DNA of 6,881 nt from SAR202 cluster bacterium (GCA_030740335.1 JASLXL010000124.1:1-6881); one strand, 5' to 3'. Shown: positions 1-6,316, counted from the first letter of the stretch. The notes: generated by a model not told the origin, from the sequence alone. Made by a program: numbers and translations.

Positions 1-182
1 TCATGAAGCCGGGCCACAACGCTGAAGTAATCCATGGGATTCTTGTCATGGACCATCTCGGCGACCTCGTCAATCGTCACGCGCAATGGCGCCAGCGCCT
101 CGACCAGCACCCGTTTGTCCTCCTCGTCAGGGACGTTGGCGTGGCAGATTTCCATGAATCGCGTGGTCAGTCGGCTATCCAC
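1..182 (-). CDS. Hypothetical protein, N-terminal part (runs off left edge)
   Basis: An open minus-strand frame starts at a GTG (182-180) and stays open for 60 codons to the left edge, so the C-terminus is missing. GAGGGA lies about 7 nt before this GTG and is a plausible Shine-Dalgarno site, which decides the start; an inner ATG nine codons later and upstream GTGs in the same frame are alternatives. The visible protein starts VDSRLTTRFMEICHANVPDE and ends near NPMDYFSVVARLH. It is acidic and helix-prone, with no signal peptide or membrane segment. I do not recognise the family. The overlapping plus-strand frames are richer in Arg, His and Ser and read like shadows. Function unknown. Confidence 0.5.
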   Translation of the reverse strand, partial: MDSRLTTRFMEICHANVPDEEDKRVLVEALAPLRVTIDEVAEMVHDKNPMDYFSVVARLH

Positions 183-316
183 AGTCAGTCCCTCGCAGGA
201 TCGAATTTCGCCGGTACCTTGCCGCCGATGTTTCACGCGACATGCGGTTTTCACATGGGGTATTCATGATTGGCTTCTTTGCCGGGATTTTCCATTTGAG
301 TTGGACTGAGTTGAGC

Positions 317-553
317 CTAGAACCTCTCCAGGCGTATTTCGGTCCCTATCTTAACGTCGTGCCACCCCCCGCGTCTAGCGCTTGGTGAATTTCTCGCCGC
401 TGCAGAGGTCGGGTCTCGGCTACGCCGATAGAAGAAATCTTCTGGGCTACGCACCCGGCCCAATTTCAGTTGGATGACATAAGCCCGCCAGTTGCTTGGC
501 AAACTTTCTTCCTGCGTCTGGACGTGCAACCCTTGAACCAGCAGTTCTCGCAT
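317..553 (-). CDS. Doubtful small ORF, 78 aa
   Basis: This minus-strand ORF begins MRELLVQGLHVQTQEESLPS and ends at a TAG. The first 45 or so residues look protein-like. The rest (SRDPTSAAARNSPSARRGG) looks like low-complexity translation of non-coding DNA. No Shine-Dalgarno site precedes the ATG; the upstream sequence is AT-rich and contains the 17-nt repeats. I recognise no family. It could be a remnant of a longer gene or chance. If it is not real, 183-804 is a gene-free stretch of more than 600 nt whose only evident contents are the repeats, hairpin and promoter listed separately. Confidence 0.2.
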   Translation of the reverse strand: MRELLVQGLHVQTQEESLPSNWRAYVIQLKLGRVRSPEDFFYRRSRDPTSAAARNSPSARRGGWHDVKIGTEIRLERF

Positions 554-580
554 TGTACACTATATTTCTGGTACTATAAT
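553..580 (+). promoter_or_regulatory. Possible sigma70-type promoter (TTGTAC-16-TATAAT)
   Basis: A perfect TATAAT occupies 575-580, with TTGTAC at 553-558 as a partial -35 and a 16-nt spacer. Transcription would start near 587 and run through two 17-nt repeats into the 27-bp hairpin at 629-684. AT-rich DNA gives such matches by chance, so this is weak alone. Confidence 0.28.
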
Positions 581-614
581 CAAAATTACTATCAGTTCAA
601 AATTACTATCAGTT
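580..614 (+). repeat. Two tandem copies of a 17-nt repeat
   Basis: TCAAAATTACTATCAGT occurs at 580-596 and again at 597-613, back to back with a 17-nt period. Both copies are followed by T. A third copy lies at 743-759. The first copy starts at the last base of the TATAAT hexamer. The unit is AT-rich, non-coding and not self-complementary over its length. Repeated non-palindromic units near a promoter can be protein-binding iterons or relics of repeat-mediated rearrangement; the sequence does not decide which. Confidence 0.85.
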
Positions 615-628
615 GATCAACAAACCAG

Positions 629-684
629 AGGATCAACATGGTCCAGTAGGTGGCCGTGGCCACCTACTGGACCATGTTGATCCT
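629..684. repeat. Perfect 27-bp inverted repeat with 2-nt centre
   Basis: The arms 629-655 and 658-684 are exact reverse complements, separated only by GT (656-657). The left arm begins AGGATCAACATGGTCC and the centre reads GGCC-GT-GGCC. As RNA or single-stranded DNA this would fold into a very stable hairpin. On the plus strand it is followed by TGCTTTTCTT, a U-rich tract, so it could act as an intrinsic terminator, although 27 bp is far longer than usual for one. A second palindrome, GTTGATCAAC, sits at 612-621 and shares GATCAAC with the arms. The element is not coding. Confidence 0.9.
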
Positions 685-691
685 GCTTTTC

Positions 692-720
692 TTGACTCAT
701 CCAATCCCTATTGCTAAAAT
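692..720 (+). promoter_or_regulatory. Sigma70-type promoter for the Tat-GHL10-like gene
   Basis: TTGACT at 692-697 and TAAAAT at 715-720 each match the bacterial consensus at five of six positions, with the ideal 17-nt spacer. Transcription would start near 727, giving a 5' leader of about 78 nt that holds the third 17-nt repeat, the CAGTCG-AA-CGACTG inverted repeat (756-769) and the Shine-Dalgarno site. The promoter lies just downstream of the long hairpin, which would insulate it from upstream transcription. Confidence 0.5.
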
Positions 721-742
721 CACTTCTGTGGTAGTTTAAAAA

Positions 743-759
743 TCAAAATTACTATCAGT
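743..759 (+). repeat. Third copy of the 17-nt repeat
   Basis: TCAAAATTACTATCAGT recurs here in the same orientation, 146 nt downstream of the second copy. Looser similarity extends upstream: TTCTGTGGTAGTTTAAAAA (724-742) resembles TTCTGGTACTATAA (566-579). The imperfect direct repeat is therefore about 31-36 bp long and brackets the hairpin-bearing segment. A small inverted repeat, CAGTCG-AA-CGACTG (756-769), overlaps the 3' end. Confidence 0.8.
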
Positions 760-761
760 CG

Positions 762-784
762 AACGACTGCGTACGATCTGCAAC
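762..784 (+). repeat. 23-nt copy of the GHL10-like gene's own 5' coding sequence
   Basis: Bases 762-784 match 953-975, inside the downstream gene, at 22 of 23 positions; the only difference is C770 against G961. In the gene this segment encodes part of KRLGTICN. Here it sits in the untranslated leader, directly followed by CCTGACGAGGAG (785-796), a string that also precedes the second Tat leader (2624-2635). It is best explained as the residue of an earlier gene copy. Confidence 0.75.
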
Positions 785-804
785 CCTGACGAGGAGGATT
801 ACCC

Positions 805-2178
805 ATGTCGAAGCATCAAGACGGTGGCGAGATGGCACGGCGGGACTTCCTGAAGTGGACGGCTGGAGCAACGGTTGGGGCGGCCGGGGGACTGGCGGCG
901 ACGGTCCTTGGGGCCGGTGAAGAAGAAAGGGGCTCGGGTATCATGGACTACAAACGACTGGGTACGATCTGCAACAGTGATGGCAACAACATCAGCCACT
1001 CCAGCGCCGACGGACGCATGACCCCGGACGAGTACAAGTACGCCGTCCTTCGCTTGCTGGATCTCAAGCCTGGTGTGCTCGCCCAGAACGTGGGGTGTCC
1101 CGACCCAGTCATCTACCGCAGCGACGTGGCGACAAGCGGCAATGCGACCCTTCCCACCCCGCAGGGCGCCGGCCATGACCGCGAGGCGGAGGTGATGACG
1201 ATGCTGTTCGAGCACGGCACGGATCCGCTGACCATCACGATCGAGGCGTGTCGTGAACGGGCCATCCCGATAGTCGCAAGCTACCGGATGAACGCCGAGG
1301 ACGCCGGCCCACACCAGCTCGACCTGTACGAGTTCGGGCGCGCTCACAAGGACTGGGCTATCGAGGGGCGTTGTTGCCTGGACCCGGCCATCCCAGAGGT
1401 CTACGCTCACCGCATGGACATCTTCCGCGAGGTCGCGGAGAGGTACGACATCGACGGGATCGAGTTCGACTTCGGGCGCTGGTACTACATGATCTCGGAT
1501 CCGCACCGGAATCATCCCATTCTGACGCAGATGGTGCGGGAGACGCGTGCGATACTGGATGAGGTCGCCCAGTCCAAAGGGCGCGATAGGATGATGCTGG
1601 GCACCCGCGTCGGGCCGATGCTTGCAGGCCAGTTTCGCCAGGAGGACTTCCCCGGAGCGTGGTACGAGCCGCCCACAAACAACTCGTGCGAGGACCTGGG
1701 TCTGGATGTGAAGACGTGGATCGACGAAGGACTCGTCGACTACGTGTGCCCCAGTCTCTTCTGGCCACGCCTGCCCGGCCTGCCGAGGACCAGGGAGTTC
1801 GCCGATCTGGCCGAAGGCACGAATATCGGCATCTACCCTTCGATCTTCGCCCTGCCGGCCTGGGCAGAGGATGAGGACAACCCCTTCGACGATACGCCTG
1901 AAACGAGGAAGCGCCACCGCGACGAGTTGTGCGAGGTGGTTCTGCAGATGTACGCCGACGGCGCCGACGGCATCAGCACCTTCAACATGTTCCCTCACCA
2001 GTGGCCGATACCGGGGCAGGATCAGGCGGGATGGGGCGGGAAGCGGGAGTGGTCGGACCTGTACGGCCGGAGCGCTATTGGATATGGGTGGGTCATGCAG
2101 GCTCTGTTCCCGCGATTGGGCGATCCGGAAGCCATCCGCGCATACGTAGGCCAAGACGATCCCGATGCTGGCCTCTGA
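805..2178 (+). CDS. Tat-exported TIM-barrel glycosidase-like protein (GHL10-like)
   Basis: This encodes 457 aa. The start is the ATG after GAGGAGG, spaced about 8 nt. The N-terminus carries a twin-arginine motif (RRDFLK, residues 12-17) and an Ala/Gly-rich hydrophobic stretch, so export of a folded protein by the Tat pathway is likely. The body resembles glycosidase-like TIM barrels: ASYRMN near residue 155, then YDIDGIEFDFGRW at 214-226 with acidic residues D217, E220 and D222 at a predicted strand end, then MMLGTRVGP and the LGLDVKTWIDEGLVDYV helix. Related planctomycete proteins are usually named family 10 glycosylhydrolase or hypothetical; substrate and catalytic residues are not established. 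It aligns by eye with the minus-strand gene at 4118-5701 (GTDPL, RMN, YDxDGI, GLVD). A sialidase-like fragment follows 46 nt downstream, suggesting a former operon pairing. Confidence 0.85.
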   Translation: MSKHQDGGEMARRDFLKWTAGATVGAAGGLAATVLGAGEEERGSGIMDYKRLGTICNSDGNNISHSSADGRMTPDEYKYAVLRLLDLKPGVLAQNVGCPDPVIYRSDVATSGNATLPTPQGAGHDREAEVMTMLFEHGTDPLTITIEACRERAIPIVASYRMNAEDAGPHQLDLYEFGRAHKDWAIEGRCCLDPAIPEVYAHRMDIFREVAERYDIDGIEFDFGRWYYMISDPHRNHPILTQMVRETRAILDEVAQSKGRDRMMLGTRVGPMLAGQFRQEDFPGAWYEPPTNNSCEDLGLDVKTWIDEGLVDYVCPSLFWPRLPGLPRTREFADLAEGTNIGIYPSIFALPAWAEDEDNPFDDTPETRKRHRDELCEVVLQMYADGADGISTFNMFPHQWPIPGQDQAGWGGKREWSDLYGRSAIGYGWVMQALFPRLGDPEAIRAYVGQDDPDAGL

Positions 2179-2224
2179 TATCCGTCCGGATGTCTGGCTC
2201 TGAGACCAACTGGGGGATGACGAA

Positions 2225-2473
2225 ATGAGGATCACCACTCGACAACACGTCAACATGCTGTCTGAGGAAATCGCCGAGCAGTTGAGGCGCTTTCACTGGC
2301 ATTGGAGCTTCGTGGTTGCGCGGTGCCTCATGAAGAACGACGATCACGGCCCGGGAGGTATTAGCCCGCCCATCGTCCCGTATGCGCCCCTCCAACGGAC
2401 ACGTGTGTTCACCGGCACGCGTGATACCGGCTCGTACAACCACCACTCCCAGATCGCGCGGTTCCAGGGGCGC
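2225..2473 (+). pseudogene. Sialidase-like gene fragment, first 83 codons
   Basis: The frame from ATG 2225 reads MRITTRQHVNMLSEEIAEQL and matches residues 68-150 of the downstream sialidase-like frame at 66 of 83 positions by hand count. It has its own ribosome binding site (GGGGGATGA, 2212-2220), shared with the second copy at 2832-2840. Homology stops at GGGGCG (2467-2472), where GHL10-like sequence begins, so the propeller with its Asp boxes is gone. The frame then runs out of homology and ends at 2689. The many third-position differences from the other copy imply this head was under coding constraint before truncation, or that the duplication is old. A functional short product is unlikely. 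Confidence 0.75.
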
Positions 2474-2474
2474 C

Positions 2475-2640
2475 TACTGCCTCGACGCGGCCATCCCCGA
2501 GGTCTACGCGCACCGCATAGCGATCTTCAGAGAGGTCGCCGAGAGCTACGACCTCGACGGAATCGAGTTCGGCTTCCGGCGTTGGCATCACATGATCTCC
2601 GACCCACGCACGGACCATCGCATCCTGACGAGGAGTACTG
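2475..2640 (+). pseudogene. GHL10-like gene fragment, middle portion, out of frame with the head
   Basis: Bases 2475-2630 correspond to 1372-1527 of the intact GHL10-like gene. Read in its own frame it gives YCLDAAIPEVYAHRIAIFRE, then SYDLDGIEFGFRRWHHMISD, about 38 of 52 residues matching by hand count. An extra C at 2474 puts it +1 relative to the sialidase-like head, so no fusion protein is made. The acidic residue equivalent to D222 of the intact gene is Gly here. The homology ends at CTGACG (2625-2630), where the leader of the next Tat gene begins. There is no start codon or ribosome binding site of its own; it is debris from a third GHL10-like copy. Confidence 0.75.
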
Positions 2641-2643
2641 CCC

Positions 2644-4023
2644 ATGTCAGAGCACCAAGGCGGCGGAGTGGCACGGCGGGACTTCCTGAAGTGGACGGCT
2701 GGAGCAGCCACCGGGGTGGCCGCAGGGCTGATGGCGAGCGCGGGCTTGGGCGCGGCGCCCGATCCGGCGGCGATCCTCAACCGCAATGAGGAAGAAGGGG
2801 GCTCGCATACCGATATGGACGACAAACGACTGGGGGATGAGACAATGGAGATCACCACTCGGCAACACGTCCGGATGCTGTCTGAGGAGGTCGCCGAGCA
2901 GTTGAAGTACTACCACTTGCACTGGCGCTTCGTGGATGCTCGGTGCCTCATGAAGAACGATGACCACGGTCCGCGGGGCATTCACCCGCCTATCATCCCA
3001 CATGCTCCGCTCGAACGGGCACGGGTGTTCACCGGTACGCGTGACACGGGCTCGTTCAACCACCACTCCCAGATCGCGCGGTTCCGGGGGCGCTACTACC
3101 TGGGCTGATCGAACGGCATTGTGGATGAGGAGGCCGCAGGACAGCGGATCCTCATTGCCGCGTCCGACGACGCACTCGACTGGGGCGAGCCGATCTGCGT
3201 GGCAGGGGACACCGGCAGCCCCCTGGCCCACAACTGCCAGGCCCTCCACGCGACCGAGGAGGCGATGTACCTGGTGGGGATGTCTGAGGAGTGCCACCGG
3301 GACGCATCCTCGGTGGGTATGCGCCGCATCGACCCCGAAAGCGTGCGCATGGACATCTACCGGTCCGTAGACGGAGTCACCTGGGAGAGATCTCAGCAGT
3401 TCGGAAGTGGGCTCAAGTGGATATTCGAAGCACCCAGGCCGACCGCGGAGAACAGACTGATGTGCGTCTGCACCACCCTGAACAGCGGGCGTGCCGTGCT
3501 GCTCTGGCAAGGCATGGACATCTGCCAAGAGCCTGAGGTAGTGCCCATACCAGAGCCCGAGGGAGTGCACTTGCCGGCTGGGGAAGCAAGCTGGTGCCAG
3601 ACAGACGAGGGGAAGATCATCGTTTTCTGGCGGGACGAAGGTGGCTCCTGCCGCCTGTACGTCAACACAAGCGACGACGGAGGTCGCACGTTCTCAGCGC
3701 CGATGATATCCGACATCCCCGACTCCATGAGCCGCGTCCATGCGGGTCGGCTTGCCGACGGCAGATACTACCTGTGCAACAACGCGTTCCCCACGCTCCT
3801 CGACCGCAGACATCTCATGCTTCTCCTCAGCGATGATGGCCTCACATTCGACAGCGTGCGTGTTCTGGTGGACGACCCCACCTCGCAGCGACTCAAAGGC
3901 CTGCTGAAGGTTGACGGCTATCAGTACCCGTGTTGCCTGCCGGAGGGCGACAGGCTGCTGGTCGCGTACTCGATCAACAAGGAAGATATCGAGTGCAGTG
4001 TCGTGGACGTGGGACGGATCTGA
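2644..4023 (+). pseudogene. Tat-leader sialidase-like beta-propeller gene with one in-frame TGA
   Basis: The frame runs 459 codons from ATG 2644 (GAGGAG upstream) to TGA 4023, interrupted only by TGA at 3106-3108 (codon 155). The N-terminus copies the Tat leader of the GHL10-like gene (ARRDFLKWTAG, residues 10-20). Residues 68 on (MEITTRQHVRMLSEE) are the sialidase-like protein, with its own ATG at 2845 and GGGGGATGA before it. Asp-box-type motifs SDDALDW (174-180), SVDGVTW (from 241), SDDGGRTF (from 343) and SDDGLTF (from 396) indicate an exo-alpha-sialidase/BNR beta-propeller; substrate is unknown. Around the break it reads YYLG-stop-SNGIVDEEAAGQR, and this family commonly has Trp before SNG, so TGG to TGA is the simplest cause. 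The 3' half could only start from GTG 3121 or ATG 3125, without a ribosome binding site. A sequencing error is possible. Confidence 0.75.
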
Positions 4024-4050
4024 TGGGACGCATGATCGCGGGGCGACCGC

Positions 4051-4086
4051 CGTGCTGAATGAGCACGCCTGCCGCCCGCTGCAGGC
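4051..4086. terminator. GC-rich hairpins between convergent genes
   Basis: Two adjacent short stems lie in the 94-nt gap between the convergent stop codons: CGTGCT/AGCACG (4051-4056 and 4062-4067, 5-nt loop) and GCCTGC/GCAGGC (4067-4072 and 4081-4086, 8-nt loop). They share base 4067, so only one full stem can form at a time. Neither is followed by a T-run on either strand, so a classical intrinsic terminator is not supported; position is the main argument. Confidence 0.25.
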
Positions 4087-4117
4087 GATACTGCGCGAGC
4101 CTCAAGGCACGTACGTC

Positions 4118-5701
4118 TCAGGGGCTGAGGAGCAGCTCCACGCCTGTAAGGTCCACTGGTTCACCCTCCACCAGGCGCACGTGACACTCGTTTATCCCTT
4201 GCCTCAGAGCAGCAGGCGCGACCTCGGCGGTCATCCATGCCAACCCAATGGACGCATCCAACTCTGGCGCTGGCTGCAGCTCAACGGAGTGGCCGTTGAG
4301 CCGAACGCTGAGCTTGCGGGCACCGGCCGTCTGTAGACGCAGTACGGCAGAGACCGCGCCGGCCGGGTCGCCGCCAATCGGGAGGCCCACCTCAACGACC
4401 TCACCGGCAGCCAAAGCCCTTGGCAGACAGTGCCCGTAGTCTATGACGTGGTTCGTGTATCCGGAGTCGTCGAGCCATTCCGCGCTGTCCAGGCAGTAGA
4501 GCTTGGGGAGATCGGCGAGAGTCGCTGGGTCACCGCACTCGGCGAAGACCTGGTGCGCCAGCCGCGTGCGCTCATCGTCGCCCGGATCGGGGAACAGGTT
4601 GAAAAGACAGATGCCATCGGCGCCCGCGGCGAAAGCTGTCTGCGCCGTCGCGCGCCATGCCTCGATGCCATAGAGCTGCCCGAAGACGCCGTTGTCTTCC
4701 ACATGGGGTGGGCGGATCATTCCTGAGGCACTGACGCATGGATAGACGGGCACGTCGTAGCGTCGGCACAGCCCCACCAGCTCCCCGCTGGGCATGGAGA
4801 AGGGGATGTAGCCTCCCCCGGCGACGACCATGTCGACGAGCCCGTGGCGGAGCCAGGTTTCGATGTCGGTCCCGAGGTAGAGGCATGCGCCCAGCAGCAT
4901 TGGCACCCGGACCGACAGGACGATGGGCCTACCGCGTTCCTCGCCTCTGGCGTCGAGCATCGCCCGGATATCCCTCACCAGGCCCGTGAGTAGCTCGGCC
5001 TTCTCCGAGGGCACGGGCTGCCCGCGAAGCGTCTCGTGGAAGTGGATCGGGTGGCGCATCCAGTCGAGATCGATGCCGTCGACGTCGTACCCCCGCGCAA
5101 CCTCATCAATCAGCTCTCTCGTCCGTTCACGCACATCGTCGCGGGCGAAGTCGACGCCGGACCACCATCTCGCCTGTGAGCCTGGGGGATTCGCGTCCCA
5201 GTCCTCCCGCTTGCCCAGCAGCGCCCCGGGGTTGTCCGTCTTCCACTGGGGCCAGAGGGCCGGAATGAAGGCAGCGTGGATGTCGTTCATGCGAAGCGTC
5301 CAGAAGGCCTCGATGTCGTTGGCATGAGCGAACTGTACCGCCACCTCCAGGGGGTCGGTCCCGGCATCTAGGAGGGCCTGCATGTTGTTGTCGGCATAGG
5401 GGCCTTCGCGCGACAGGAAGACCTCGCCGACCGCGGTATTGTAGGTGTGGTAGTTGAAGGAGTGTGTGGTGCAGTAGAAGATCGTGTCAACCTGCGTGCC
5501 AGCCGCATGCTGCAGCCTCACGCTTAGGAGACCCTCTGGGCTCGAGGCTGCGGGGTGCCAGACGTCGTTGCCATCATCGTTGAAGATGATCCGGCGACGC
5601 CTCGTCAGCGCCTGGGCCCGACTCGCCGCGCCGAGCCCCCCTGCCGCATACCCCCAACCGGCGGCCGTCATCAGTAGGAAGTCCCTCCGGCTAGTCATCA
5701 T
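4118..5701 (-). CDS. Tat-exported GHL10-like TIM-barrel protein with C-terminal beta domain
   Basis: This encodes 527 aa from ATG 5701-5699. GGAGGT lies 6 nt upstream, which favours this start over the 18-codon longer ORF from 5755. The N-terminus [20 protein letters not shown] is a Tat signal with a likely cleavage after AQA (near residue 31). The mature protein opens with [10 protein letters not shown] and carries [14 protein letters not shown] at 205-218, the counterpart of YDIDGIEFDFGRW in the plus-strand paralogue, with D208, D211 and D213. [10 protein letters not shown] and [16 protein letters not shown] follow as further barrel elements. The last 90 or so residues (KLSVRLNG, then [13 protein letters not shown]) look like a beta-sandwich of the carbohydrate-binding kind, which the 805 gene lacks. 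Start and upstream stop overlap as ATGA, implying translational coupling to the DUF1559 gene. Role in polysaccharide handling is inferred; substrate unknown. Confidence 0.85.
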   Translation of the reverse strand: MMTSRRDFLLMTAAGWGYAAGGLGAASRAQALTRRRRIIFNDDGNDVWHPAASSPEGLLSVRLQHAAGTQVDTIFYCTTHSFNYHTYNTAVGEVFLSREGPYADNNMQALLDAGTDPLEVAVQFAHANDIEAFWTLRMNDIHAAFIPALWPQWKTDNPGALLGKREDWDANPPGSQARWWSGVDFARDDVRERTRELIDEVARGYDVDGIDLDWMRHPIHFHETLRGQPVPSEKAELLTGLVRDIRAMLDARGEERGRPIVLSVRVPMLLGACLYLGTDIETWLRHGLVDMVVAGGGYIPFSMPSGELVGLCRRYDVPVYPCVSASGMIRPPHVEDNGVFGQLYGIEAWRATAQTAFAAGADGICLFNLFPDPGDDERTRLAHQVFAECGDPATLADLPKLYCLDSAEWLDDSGYTNHVIDYGHCLPRALAAGEVVEVGLPIGGDPAGAVSAVLRLQTAGARKLSVRLNGHSVELQPAPELDASIGLAWMTAEVAPAALRQGINECHVRLVEGEPVDLTGVELLLSP

Positions 5702-6204
5702 GGATGCACCTCCGGCGCTCTGACGCGAGGTCCCATATGGAACCGAGTACCCCAATCGCTATCCCCTGAGGGAAAGGTGCCGGATCGCCGCGACGGGCAG
5801 TTGATAATCGGAATCGGGTTGGAAATCATTTCGAAGCCGCCAATCTTCTGCTCAGGAGTGATCACGTCGACTTGGCCATCGGAGGGCAAGTCGTGCAACT
5901 GCTGTTGCTCGATGTAGGGCAATTCGGTGTAAAGCCACCCGCCGGGCTGACCGACACCATGCCCCCGATCGGGGTCGCCCACCCAGTTCGGCCCCCAGCC
6001 ACCCGACGGCAAGAAGCCATTGGACGACTCATGATTCATCCAGCCTAGCGCAAGCTGGCGCAAATTGTTCTTGCACGCATTGCGCCTTGCAGCTTCGCGC
6101 GCCGCTTGAATCGCCGGCAGGAGCAATGCAACAAGAATCCCGATGATGGCGATTACCACCAGAAGTTCCACTAAAGTAGAACCAGATAGCTTTCGATCAG
6201 CCAC
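5698..6204 (-). CDS. DUF1559 pseudopilin (type IV pilin-like leader), C-terminally short
   Basis: This encodes 168 aa from a GTG start, with GAGGAG a few bases upstream. Residues 8-30 are the prepilin leader and hydrophobic helix ([20 protein letters not shown]), with the conserved Glu at +5 after the Gly cleavage site; Ser replaces the usual Phe at +1. The helix continues into [19 protein letters not shown], the hallmark of DUF1559 proteins, which are abundant in Planctomycetota. [14 protein letters not shown] and INCPSRR follow as in the family. Members are usually around 300 aa and end with an HxxxxDG-type motif; this one stops soon after INCPSRR, so roughly the C-terminal half is missing. 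Its last codons (APEVHP) are the ribosome binding site of the next gene, overlapped as ATGA. It may be a deletion product rather than a natural short form. Probably processed by prepilin peptidase and located in the inner membrane or cell envelope. Confidence 0.85.
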   Translation of the reverse strand: MADRKLSGSTLVELLVVIAIIGILVALLLPAIQAAREAARRNACKNNLRQLALGWMNHESSNGFLPSGGWGPNWVGDPDRGHGVGQPGGWLYTELPYIEQQQLHDLPSDGQVDVITPEQKIGGFEMISNPIPIINCPSRRSGTFPSGDSDWGTRFHMGPRVRAPEVHP

Positions 6205-6243
6205 GATCTCCTCGATGTAAGGGCTTCAATTGAACTCGGCAAT

Positions 6244-6296
6244 AGCCGCCGTCGCTCCTACCAGGTAAAGTTAATTTATTAACTTCACCAGCGGCT
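6244..6296. promoter_or_regulatory. Hairpin in the presumed leader of the DUF1559 gene
   Basis: AAGTTAAT (6268-6275) and ATTAACTT (6278-6285) are exact reverse complements with a TT centre. After one mismatch the stem extends by GGT/ACC (6264-6266, 6287-6289), and after an asymmetric bulge by AGCCGC/GCGGCT (6244-6249, 6291-6296). It sits about 60 nt upstream of the GTG start, downstream of the proposed promoter, so it could be an operator for a dimeric regulator or an mRNA leader structure. Confidence 0.4.
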
Positions 6297-6316
6297 GTCA
6301 CGTGCATTTTACGTAG

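Noticed and set aside
3..309. Overlapping plus-strand ORFs of 88 and 91 codons at the left edge
   Set aside because: Neither has a convincing ribosome binding site or protein-like composition, and the minus-strand frame with GAGGGA before GTG 182 is the better explanation.
629..684. Foldback (chimeric amplification) artefact
   Set aside because: Such artefacts normally give inverted copies of long flanking sequence; here identity stops sharply at 27 bp on both sides. Not fully excluded without reads.
580..759. CRISPR-like array
   Set aside because: Two of three 17-nt copies abut with no spacer and the third is 146 nt away; there is no regular repeat-spacer pattern and no cas gene.
799..2256. 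485-codon open frame on the minus strand opposite the Tat-GHL10-like gene
   Set aside because: It is exactly antisense to a gene with a clear Tat signal, ribosome binding site and family motifs. Its Val/Arg/Leu/His-rich translation has no recognisable domain, as expected for a shadow in GC-rich DNA.
2225..2689. A functional 154-aa chimeric protein from ATG 2225
   Set aside because: After the 83-residue sialidase-like head the frame is shifted relative to the GHL10-like segment, so the tail (LLPRRGHPRGLRAP) is out-of-frame translation.
3106..3108. Genome-wide UGA=Trp recoding or selenocysteine
   Set aside because: The complete genes at 805-2178, 4118-5701 and 5698-6204 all end at TGA in sensible places and use TGG for Trp. 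No selenocysteine-insertion structure is evident, and the expected residue is Trp, not Cys.
2647..3570. 307-codon open frame on the minus strand, spanning the sialidase-like TGA
   Set aside because: Antisense shadow of the sialidase-like frame; its composition is His/Val/Arg-rich with no motif, while the plus strand carries several Asp boxes.
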